Below, in pieces: positions 7,912-14,172 of a stretch of 14,172 bases of DNA (position 1 is its first letter; the number at the start of each line of letters is the position of its first letter). Under the pieces are notes generated by a model that worked only from the letters and a program-made list of their open reading frames with translations, searched no databases and was not told where the DNA came from. The position numbers and the translations under genes are program-made. Source of the stretch: OLB6 sp964525565 (GTDB lineage: Bacteria > Bacteroidota > Ignavibacteria > Kapaibacteriales > Kapaibacteriaceae); NCBI GenBank assembly GCA_964525565.1, contig CAZGHI010000054.1, positions 1-14,172 of the forward strand, in the 5' to 3' direction.

Positions 7912-9552
7912 CTACCCCAGTACAGGAGCTAACCAACGACGAAGTTCTTCAACCGACATCTGCTTACGGTCTGCATAGTCTATAAGTTGATCTTCCCCGA
8001 TTCTGCTGATACCAAAGTAGCGTGCCTCAGGAGCAGCAAAGTACCATCCACAAACGCTTGCCGCCGGAACCATGGCAAGCGATTCCGTTAGTTGTATTCC
8101 TGTTGCTTCAGTGGCGTTCAACAAATGGAAGAGTGTGCGTTTTTCCGTATGATCCGGACCAGCCGGATATCCGGGAGCGGGGCGTATCCCGATGTATTGT
8201 TCAGCAATCATAGAGTCTACGTTAAGTGGCTCTGAAGGTGCATACCCCCACAAATCCGTTCGTACTGTGTAATGCAACCATTCTGCTGTTGCTTCTGCCA
8301 AACGGTCAGCAACAGCCTTAGCCATAATAGAACGATAATCATCATGATCAGCTTCAAACGCAGCACAAATGCTATCCAATCCGTGTCCGGCAGTAACTGC
8401 AAAGGCACCCATGTAATCTTGTTCGGGTGATAAGAAGTCTGCCAGCGACAGATACGGTTGATTTGCCGCTTTCTGACTCTGCTGTCGTAGAAAATGGAAG
8501 GTTTGATCACCCACCGTAACGTCGTCTCCATGTCGTTCCACAGGAAATAAGCCGCACACGGCTTTGATTCCAAGCAACCCACGTTCGGCGATCTCGTCAA
8601 TCATCCGGTTCGCGTCGGCAAACAAGGTAGAGGCTTCTGCCCCCTGTTGTCCGTCACTCAAAATGGCAGGATACTTTCCTTTTAACTCCCAGGCTTGAAA
8701 GAAAGGAGTCCAGTCTATAAACTTTCTTATTGTCGATATATCCACATTCGGGAAGGTCGTAATCCCTAATGTCCTGGGCGGCGGCGCTGGCTGGACAACA
8801 ACCGGCGTCGCACTTCTGGCCACATCGATGCTCACCAAACTTCGTTCACCAGATCGCCGGGCATATTGCTTACGGACTTCCTCGTGGTCACGTAATAGGT
8901 TTTCAATAAAGCCGGACTTCTGATCTGCACTAAAAAGGGAACTAAGCACTGGAACGGCACGCGATGCATCGAGAACGTGTATTGTAGCACCATCATACTG
9001 TGGAGCAATCTTTACAGATGTATGTGTCCTCGATGTTGTTGCTCCTCCAATGAGTAAGGGCACGGAGAGCCTTCGTCGGTTCATCTCACTTGCTACATGC
9101 ACCATCTCGTCTAACGATGGTGTAATTAGCCCTGACAATCCAATAGCATCGGCGTTTTCTGCAATCGCCGTCTCGATAATCTTCTCAGCAGATACCATTA
9201 CGCCGAGATCTATTACCCGATAGCCATTACAACCCAATACAACGCCAACAATGTTCTTACCGATGTCGTGCACATCTCCCTTTACCGTAGCTAATACTAT
9301 GGTTCCCGCTGACGATACGGAACCCCGCTCCTGTTGTTCGCTCTCGATAAATGGCGTCAGGTATGCAACGGCCTTTTTCATGACGCGCGCACTCTTCACC
9401 ACCTGAGGTAAGAACATCTTGCCCGCACCAAACAGATCTCCGACGGTACTCATGCCGTCCATAAGTGGACCCTCAATCACCTGCAGTGTTGCTGGATACT
9501 GTTTTCGGGCTTCTTCTACTTTACCAAGTCTATACAAAGCGCAGCCCAGAGC
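7912..9552 (-). CDS. metH: Methionine synthase, C-terminal part (cobalamin-binding and activation domains)
   Basis: This continues the metH reading frame after the assembly gap; it is probably not a separate gene. Counted from the TTG at 9537, IEGPLMDGM begins at residue 21 and LFGAGKMFLPQVVKSARVMKKAV (35-57) forms the four-helix cap. DVHDIG (88-93) is the cobalamin motif, its His90 being the lower axial cobalt ligand. LSGLITPSLDEM (134-145) and LLIGGATTS (161-169) complete the Rossmann domain. From about 265 the AdoMet-binding reactivation domain follows, with DWTPFF at 275-280 and RPAPGYP at 452-458. The usual Cys after this motif (PACPEH in E. coli) is Gly (PAGPDH). The product should thus be a reductively reactivated MetH. 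Residues coded by 9520-9552 (ALGCALYRLGK) do not fit MetH and are treated in the findings. The TTG at 9537 is not believed as a real start. Confidence 0.93.
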   Translation of the reverse strand, partial: ALGCALYRLGKVEEARKQYPATLQVIEGPLMDGMSTVGDLFGAGKMFLPQVVKSARVMKKAVAYLTPFIESEQQERGSVSSAGTIVLATVKGDVHDIGKNIVGVVLGCNGYRVIDLGVMVSAEKIIETAIAENADAIGLSGLITPSLDEMVHVASEMNRRRLSVPLLIGGATTSRTHTSVKIAPQYDGATIHVLDASRAVPVLSSLFSADQKSGFIENLLRDHEEVRKQYARRSGERSLVSIDVARSATPVVVQPAPPPRTLGITTFPNVDISTIRKFIDWTPFFQAWELKGKYPAILSDGQQGAEASTLFADANRMIDEIAERGLLGIKAVCGLFPVERHGDDVTVGDQTFHFLRQQSQKAANQPYLSLADFLSPEQDYMGAFAVTAGHGLDSICAAFEADHDDYRSIMAKAVADRLAEATAEWLHYTVRTDLWGYAPSEPLNVDSMIAEQYIGIRPAPGYPAGPDHTEKRTLFHLLNATEATGIQLTESLAMVPAASVCGWYFAAPEARYFGISRIGEDQLIDYADRKQMSVEELRRWLAPVLG

Positions 9553-9562
9553 NNNNNNNNNN
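9553..9562. other. Assembly gap (10 N) inside metH
   Basis: Ten N separate the two halves of metH. With ten bases the halves are out of frame; 8 or 11 would restore the frame. The number is therefore a placeholder and the frameshift is very probably an artefact. Confidence 0.98.
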
Positions 9563-11582
9563 CATCTTCCTCTATGAAGTCAGCAATTCCTTTCACCAGT
9601 GCATGTGAGATTCGTTCATTAACAGGGGCTAACCTCCACTCAAGTGCCTGTGTACCAACATCCTTAATTTCTTTTTTGTTCTGATCTGCATATGCAAGCA
9701 GACGCTCCGTAGCGTCAGAGCGACGGTTGAGTACTAAGTCTTCGACAAGTGTGAGCAGATCCTGAGGTATCTCGTCATATACATCTATCTGACCGGCATT
9801 CACAATTCCCATGTCAAGTCCGGATTGGATTGCATGGTAAAGGAACACACTGTGGATTGCACGTCTGACCGGTTCATTACCACGGAATGCGAACGAAACA
9901 TTACTTACGCCACCACTCACATATGCATGTGGTAAATGTTTTTTAATCCACTGTGTAGCGCGAAAAAAATCTACTGCATAATTGTCGTGATCTGCTATAC
10001 CTGTTCCTATTGTAAGAATGTTCGGATCGATAATTACGTTGTACGGTGAAATACCAACCTTCTGTGTTAACAGTCTGTAACTTCGTTCAGCAATCTCAAT
10101 TCTTCTCTCAAACGTGTCGGCCTGACCTTTTTCGTCAAAGCACATAACAATGATTGCAGCACCGAGATCGCGGCAAATACGTGCTCTCCGCAGGAACTCT
10201 TCTTCTCCGTCTTTTAACGACAGTGAGTTCACGATACATTTGCCTTGTAAACAGCCTAAACCGGTTTCGAGCACGTTCCACCGCGAAGAGTCAATCATGA
10301 TCGGAACTCGCGCAACATCCGGTTCGGTTGCAATGAGAAGCAAGAAGCGTTTCATTGTCTGCTCGGCATCCAGCAGACCTTCGTCCATGTTTACATCAAT
10401 GATTTGTGCACCATTTTCTACCTGCTGCCGAGCCACCTGAACTGCATCATCGAACTGGCTATTAAGGATAAGTTTAGCAAAGGCACGCGAACCAGCCACA
10501 TTGGTTCGCTCGCCGATGTTAATGAAGTTACTTTCCGGCCGCACCACAAGTGGTTCTAAGCCTGAAAGCTCTAAGTACGGTCTGTTCTTCGGAACAGATC
10601 TTGGGGAAATTCCGGCTACGGCATCAGCCATAGCGTGTATATGTTCCGGTGTGGTGCCGCAACAACCGCCCACTATATTCACCAATCCATCTGCTGCGTA
10701 TTCACGAGCCTGATAGGCCATAAAATCCGGTGTTTCGTCGTACCCACCCATTGCGTTCGGTAAACCAGCATTGGGATAGAGCGACGTAAACACGCTTGCC
10801 ACCGTACTTAGCTCTTCGATGTAGGGCCTCATCATGGCGCTTCCTAAAGCGCAGTTAAGTCCAACACTCAACAGATTACGCGTATGGGCCACGCTAATCC
10901 AGAATGCCTCTGGCGTCTGTCCGGAAAGGGTGCGTCCGCTTCGGTCGGTTATTGTACCAGAAATCATGACCGGCACTTCTCCCCCCCCCCTATCAAACAC
11001 ACGAGCAATTGCTGCAATTGCTGCCTTCGCGTTGAGTGTATCATAAACCGTTTCTACGAGGAGGAGGTCCACACCACCTTCCAACAGTCCACGGACTTGT
11101 TCCGAATACGCGTCAACCAATTCGTTAAACGTCACTGATCGAGCACCGGGGTCATTTACGTCGGGTGAGATGGACAACATTCTGTTCGTTGGGCCAATCG
11201 CCCCTGCAACAAATCGCGGTTTATCCGGTGTTCTGGCCGTAACCTCCTGAGCAGCCTGACGGGCTAGGCGTGCAGCGGCAACGTTTACATCGTGCACTAC
11301 ATGCTGCAAGCCATATTCTGCTTGCGCAATTCTCGTTGCCGAAAACGTATTGGTTTCGATGATGTCTGCACCGGCATCAAGGTATGCCAAATGGATATTA
11401 CGAACAGCATCCGGTTGAGTCAGGCTGAGAATGTCGTTATTACCCTGCAATGGCAGCGTATGTTCTTTGAACCTGCTCCCCCGGAAATCGTTTTCTGTTA
11501 ATCTGAGTGGCTGAATCATTGTTCCCATTGCTCCGTCCAGCAATAGGATCTTTCGGCGCAGAAGGTCTGCTACCACGTCCAC
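9563..11582 (-). CDS. metH: Methionine synthase, N-terminal part (homocysteine- and folate-binding domains)
   Basis: MetH moves the methyl group of 5-methyltetrahydrofolate to homocysteine through cobalamin, making methionine. From GTG 11582 (MDVVADLLRRKILLLDGAMGT) the first domain carries the zinc ligands Cys244 (LNCALG), Cys307 and Cys308 (VGGCCGT), matching E. coli Cys247/310/311. SGLEPL (340-345) opens the pterin domain, with FINIGERTNVAGS (353-365), QQVENGAQIIDVNMDEG (386-402), IDPNILTIGTG (518-528) and SGGVSNVSFAFRG (556-568). VNERISHALVKGIADFIEED (654-673) begins the cap region and stops at the N run at 9562. Resemblance to E. coli MetH is close and nearly collinear. The start overlaps the upstream gene by 13 bases; a second GTG at 11576 is possible. 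A run of ten G (coding strand) at 10981-10990 encodes R198-G201 in a surface loop; it is in frame as read. Confidence 0.96.
10981..10990 (-). repeat. G10 homopolymer (coding strand) inside metH
   Basis: Ten consecutive C on the plus strand, that is ten G on the metH coding strand, encode Arg-Gly-Gly-Gly in a loop of the homocysteine-binding domain. Such runs are prone to replication slippage and to sequencing error. The length given keeps metH in frame. Confidence 0.95.
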
Positions 11583-12316
11583 CCCACCGATAGGGACAGG
11601 AAAACGCCACCAAAGTTTGTTATCGGCATCTCTCTCATACTTTCTAGTCCGGGATCTCCAAAAGGAATTGTATAGTAACGTGCTGTAAAACCCACTACCG
11701 ACCCCTCCGTTGGGTTACCAAATAGCGAACCCACACCAAACATTGCTCCCCAACGGAAATACGTTTCAGCATATCCAAACGATTGAAAGAACTCGTAAAA
11801 AACCCCATCGTGGATATATGGTGTTCGTACGATGATGGTGGGAGTAATGCCTGCGCATACAAACGGACGAAACGTTTCTTGCAGACTTTCCGAAAACAGC
11901 CGGTACTGATATCCAACGGTCATTGGAATCATAAACAGCCGGTTCACCTTCTCTGACACCACGGGTATTGCACCTAACCATGCATTCTCGAACTCGTCGC
12001 TATTCCTTCTTCCACTAAGTCCGAAATTCCCAAAAACCGACCCATCATCAGAAACTCTATAATGGTAGAAAGCTCCAATTCCCCAACCGGACTGTGAAAA
12101 AAGCAGGTCTATCCCTGCTGCCTGCCTGATGGCCGACCGTGCGGCTGCTTCGTCCGTTAGAAGAGGCAGAACAGGCTCAAAGATGATAACAGAGTCGTCC
12201 GGTACCGGTGGCTCCCCCGTAATCTGAGCATTTGCATGGACCACACACACCAAGGATATGCATGCAGCCACACAGCACAGCTTCATCAATGAAACTACTG
12301 CCCTAACTATGTACAT
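11570..12316 (-). CDS. Small exported protein, probable outer-membrane beta-barrel, upstream of metH
   Basis: I do not recognise a named family. The frame gives 248 residues from ATG 12316, or 238 from ATG 12286, whose product begins with a compact signal peptide (MKLCCVAACISLVCVVHANA, cleavage before QITGEPP). GGAAGAG lies 11 nt before 12316 and a TAnnTTTG box lies a little upstream of that, so either start is possible. The mature part has no helix-like hydrophobic segment. It alternates aromatic and polar residues (WGIGAFYHYRV, VGYQYRLF, VVGFTARYYTI) and ends in FLSLSVGWTW, as expected for an outer-membrane barrel with about 8 strands. One Cys (VCAGITP) remains in the mature protein. Its last 13 bases overlap the first codons of metH, so the two are one transcript. 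A functional link to methionine synthesis is not evident. It could instead be a periplasmic beta-rich protein. Confidence 0.75.
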   Translation of the reverse strand: MYIVRAVVSLMKLCCVAACISLVCVVHANAQITGEPPVPDDSVIIFEPVLPLLTDEAAARSAIRQAAGIDLLFSQSGWGIGAFYHYRVSDDGSVFGNFGLSGRRNSDEFENAWLGAIPVVSEKVNRLFMIPMTVGYQYRLFSESLQETFRPFVCAGITPTIIVRTPYIHDGVFYEFFQSFGYAETYFRWGAMFGVGSLFGNPTEGSVVGFTARYYTIPFGDPGLESMREMPITNFGGVFLSLSVGWTW

Positions 12317-12342
12317 CTTTGTTGGTGCTCTTCCACTACATT

Positions 12343-12350
12343 CAAAGTTA
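12343..12350 (-). promoter_or_regulatory. Bacteroidota-type -7 box (TAACTTTG) for the exported protein-metH operon
   Basis: TAACTTTG on the minus strand matches the TAnnTTTG consensus of the Bacteroidota primary sigma factor. It would start transcription near 12335-12338, leaving a 5' leader of roughly 20 bases before ATG 12316. No good TTTG -33 box is seen 19-21 bp further upstream, so the site rests on the -7 box and its position. Such a leader is too short for a cobalamin riboswitch. Confidence 0.45.
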
Positions 12351-12400
12351 CTGCAATTCGCTGTGGTTACTGACGCTCTTGCAATACCGACTGTTACACC

Positions 12401-12432
12401 TTTACCGTCTGCACACCTGTTCCGTACCTTTG
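12401..12432 (+). promoter_or_regulatory. Bacteroidota-type promoter for the nif3-like gene
   Basis: TTTA at 12401-12404 (consensus TTTG) is followed after 20 bases by TACCTTTG at 12425-12432 (consensus TAnnTTTG). Both the sequence and the spacing fit the known -33/-7 layout of Bacteroidota promoters. Transcription would begin around 12437-12440, at or next to the ATG at 12440, which suggests a leaderless or nearly leaderless mRNA. No purine-rich ribosome binding site precedes the ATG, which agrees. Confidence 0.55.
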
Positions 12433-12452
12433 CATTTCAATGCAATTGCATT
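12431..12452. promoter_or_regulatory. Overlapping palindromes across the nif3 start (possible operator)
   Basis: Three half-sites alternate in orientation: TGCATT (12431-12436), AATGCA (12439-12444) and TGCATT (12447-12452), each separated by two bases. This makes two overlapping perfect palindromic units, TGCATT-TC-AATGCA and the 14-bp AATGCAATTGCATT. The element covers the end of the -7 box, the predicted transcription start and codons 1-4. It may bind a repressor. In the RNA, the second unit could form a 5-bp stem with an AAUU loop holding the start codon. Confidence 0.5.
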
Positions 12453-13258
12453 CTTTCGTTCAGATCGTTCACCAACTTCTTCCGCCGCAGTCGGCGCTAG
12501 CCGGCGATGCGGTCGGACTACAGGTTGAAAGTAAACGCCAGACAGCAACCACTGTTTTGGTGGCACTCGAAGTTACTCCTCTTGTTGTGAACGAGGCGCG
12601 TGAACTTGGAGCAGATGTGCTGGTTGTGTTTCACCCGCTTATCTATCGTCCACTTCACGCTGTAACCCATACCGATCGTGTTGGTTATCTGGTAGCCGAA
12701 CTCATCAGGTCCGACATTGCTTTATTATCTGTGCACACAACATTCGATGTTTTCCCACAGGGAACCAACCACGTGCTAGCACATCGCTTGAATCTGGTAC
12801 CGGTGAAGCCGTTGGCCTCCCTGACATCATCATCTTCCATCGGTCTGGTAGCCGATCTTCCGACTGCATTGTCCGTTGGAGAGTTTTTGGACAGGTTGAG
12901 TGCAGTATGTGGCAGCCCGGTACGGTACACCAAGGGAGCATCAGACGTTGTGCGGCGCGTGGCCCTTGTAGGGGGCTCAGGCATGGAATGGTTTGCCCAA
13001 GCCGTTGAAAGCGAGGCCGATGTTTTCATTACGGCAGACATCAAATACCACGCATTTATAGCGGCACAAGGTGTAATTACCCTTGCAGATCCCGGTCACT
13101 ACGAGATGGAACAGTTTGTTCCGGAAGCTCTGGCCGATACACTACGTTCAACATGTACAGATCTAAACATTATCACGTCGTCTGTAAACACGAATCCACT
13201 GCGATACCATAGCCCCTTATCAACAGCAATACATTCACCCGTTACAGGACAGTCATGA
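12440..13258 (+). CDS. Nif3-like dinuclear metal center protein
   Basis: The protein belongs to the Nif3/YbgI/DUF34 family, cytoplasmic hexamers with a two-metal site; the reaction is not established, and the label GTP cyclohydrolase I type 2 homologue is only a name. The 272 residues fit the family's short form without the inserted PII-like domain. AGDAVGLQVE (21-30) is the usual N-terminal motif, which requires the ATG at 12440. Metal ligands that can be seen are His65 (VVFHPLIYRPL), His99 and Asp103 (VHTTFDVFPQGTN), and His220 and Glu224 (DPGHYEMEQ). The first His of the common HHPL pair is Phe64, as eukaryotic NIF3 proteins have Tyr there. SSVNTNPL (247-254) is the typical C-terminal segment. 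The stop overlaps the next start by ATGA, so the two are translationally coupled. The promoter is adjacent and there is no ribosome binding site. Confidence 0.9.
   Translation: MQLHSFVQIVHQLLPPQSALAGDAVGLQVESKRQTATTVLVALEVTPLVVNEARELGADVLVVFHPLIYRPLHAVTHTDRVGYLVAELIRSDIALLSVHTTFDVFPQGTNHVLAHRLNLVPVKPLASLTSSSSIGLVADLPTALSVGEFLDRLSAVCGSPVRYTKGASDVVRRVALVGGSGMEWFAQAVESEADVFITADIKYHAFIAAQGVITLADPGHYEMEQFVPEALADTLRSTCTDLNIITSSVNTNPLRYHSPLSTAIHSPVTGQS
13246..13249 (+). promoter_or_regulatory. Shine-Dalgarno AGGA for the zinc-ribbon gene
   Basis: AGGA lies 5 bases before the ATG at 13255, inside the end of the Nif3 gene. It supports this start together with the ATGA overlap. Confidence 0.5.
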
Positions 13259-14001
13259 ACGAACAGATAAAACTTCTGGCTCAGCTTGCCATCATTGATA
13301 TGCACCTTGATGAGCTTCACGAAGAACTGGGAGATCTTCCCACACAAGTACAACAACTGGAAGAACGTGTTCGTGAAAAACTCCGCATTCTGGATGATAC
13401 GCTGGCCAAGATTGCTGAATTGGAACATCTTCGCGGGAATGGCCATGTTTCCATTCAAGAAATGCACGATAAAGAAGTAAAGCTTGCTGAACAACAGTTT
13501 CAGGTGAAAAATAATCGTGAGTTCGATGCCATTACCAAAGAAATTGAACACCTGAAGTCGGAACGCGCATCAATCGAGGACCGGTTGCGCACAGCCACAG
13601 TAACCGAAGAGAACCTGTTGCAAACGCGTGACCAGCAGCAGGCCGAACTCAACGAAGCCCGACAACTTCTTGCTGATAAGCAAGGCGAATTGGCCGAACT
13701 CACTGGAGAAAATAACGTCGAGTTGAAAAAGTATATCGAGAAACGCCTGCAGGTAATCGCTGTATTGGACGACACCATCGAAGCCCAGTACGAGCGAATC
13801 CGCACCTTTCATCGGGAGGCAGTAGTAGCCATCCGCCGTGATTCGTGTAGCGGCTGCTACTCTGCAATTCCATCGCAGCGAATCATGGAAATGAAGTACA
13901 ATCGTGAAAAACTCTACACATGTGAAAATTGTGGTCGTATTTTAATCACTGAAGATGTAGCTGACGAAGTGGAGGCTGCAGCAGAAGAAGGGAACATTTG
14001 A
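13255..14001 (+). CDS. Coiled-coil C4-type zinc-ribbon protein (zf-RING_7 / CT398-like)
   Basis: A 248-residue protein with a long acidic and polar coiled coil (about 5-190) followed by a C4 zinc ribbon. The family hallmark VKNNREFDAITKEIEHL is at 84-100. The zinc ligands are Cys198 and Cys201 (CSGCYSAIPSQ) and Cys223 and Cys226 (CENCGRIL). Length and order of parts are typical. The family is widespread in bacteria, often beside Nif3-like genes; its role is not settled, though nucleic-acid or secretion-chaperone-like roles have been proposed for homologues. Here it is coupled to the upstream gene by an ATGA overlap and is followed within a few bases by rnpB, so all three may share a transcript. 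The ATG has an AGGA at the right distance. Confidence 0.9.
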   Translation: MNEQIKLLAQLAIIDMHLDELHEELGDLPTQVQQLEERVREKLRILDDTLAKIAELEHLRGNGHVSIQEMHDKEVKLAEQQFQVKNNREFDAITKEIEHLKSERASIEDRLRTATVTEENLLQTRDQQQAELNEARQLLADKQGELAELTGENNVELKKYIEKRLQVIAVLDDTIEAQYERIRTFHREAVVAIRRDSCSGCYSAIPSQRIMEMKYNREKLYTCENCGRILITEDVADEVEAAAEEGNI

Positions 14002-14005
14002 TCGG

Positions 14006-14172
14006 TCTGACACGGGGGGACGACGGGCAGCCGCGTGATGGCATATCATGAGGAAAGTCCGAACTCCGCTGGACGACACGCTTCCTAACGGGAAGGCGGT
14101 AACGCTGGAAACAGTGAAGCCGACGGAAAGTGCAACAGAAAGACACCGCCCGAAAGGGTAAGGGTGAAATGG
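14006..14172 (+). ncRNA. rnpB: RNase P RNA, bacterial type A (5' part)
   Basis: This is the catalytic RNA that removes 5' leaders from tRNA precursors. The conserved GAGGAAAGTCCG is at 14050-14061. GGAAAGTGCAACAGAAA begins at 14125 and leads to ACCGCC at 14145-14150, and GGTAAGGGTGAAA follows at 14157-14169; these are the universal core segments in the right order. A short P3 hairpin (TGATGGCATATCA) is at about 14036-14048. The A in GTGCAACAG, where proteobacteria have GTGCCACAG, is common in Bacteroidota. The 5' end is an estimate, because the 3' strand needed for P1 pairing lies beyond the window. No separate promoter was recognised, and the RNA begins within a few bases of the preceding stop codon. 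Confidence 0.95.

Noticed and set aside
7912..9537. A separate shorter methionine synthase gene starting with TTG at 9537
   Set aside because: The sequence directly continues the MetH cap and cobalamin domains from the other side of a 10-N gap, the TTG lies in a stretch that looks foreign, and no promoter or ribosome binding site is present. One gene split by assembly is simpler.
13099..13551. 150-residue minus-strand open frame across the nif3/zinc-ribbon junction
   Set aside because: It is antisense to two well-recognised genes. Its hydrophobic look follows from the reversed coiled-coil codons.
1..14172. CRISPR array, tRNA, insertion sequence or phage/defence island
   Set aside because: No regularly spaced repeats, tRNA cloverleaf, transposase or integrase-like frame, or terminal inverted repeats were found. 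The genes are housekeeping and envelope genes.

Overview
The window looks like a chromosomal segment of a Bacteroidota/Chlorobi-superphylum bacterium, possibly the Ignavibacteria or Kapabacteria branch (inferred, not tested). The supporting signs are a very large secreted protein with a type IX secretion (T9SS) C-terminal sorting domain, a TonB-dependent receptor with an N-terminal carboxypeptidase-regulatory-like domain, promoter boxes of the Bacteroidota form TAnnTTTG, and start sites that mostly lack a strong Shine-Dalgarno sequence. The sequence is a draft scaffold: N runs at 5516-5537 and 9553-9562 each damage the reading of a gene.

Layout. 1-4628 (-) is one continuous reading frame of more than 1,540 residues, encoding a signal-peptide-bearing T9SS cargo protein whose last residues lie beyond the left edge. 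4629-4832 is intergenic. purN (-, purine biosynthesis) follows, then an assembly gap, then a TonB-dependent outer-membrane receptor (+). The receptor is convergent with metH (-, cobalamin-dependent methionine synthase). metH is complete in domain content but broken in frame by the second gap. metH overlaps by 13 bases the end of an upstream gene for a small exported, probably beta-barrel, protein, so the two form an operon.

A 123-bp divergent intergenic region (12317-12439) separates that operon from a rightward cluster: a Nif3-family dinuclear metal protein, a coiled-coil/zinc-ribbon protein that overlaps it by ATGA, and immediately afterwards the 5' part of rnpB (RNase P RNA), cut by the window end. 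This intergenic region has TAnnTTTG boxes on both strands, repeated TGCAAT half-sites, and an unusual palindromic element lying across the predicted transcription start and start codon of the Nif3 gene.

Functionally this is mostly housekeeping (purine and methionine/one-carbon metabolism, RNase P) plus cell-envelope genes. I saw no mobile element, CRISPR array, tRNA or defence system. The points most worth following are the probable leaderless, operator-overlapped nif3 start, the chimeric-looking sequence beside the metH gap, the G10 tract inside metH, and the giant T9SS cargo protein.
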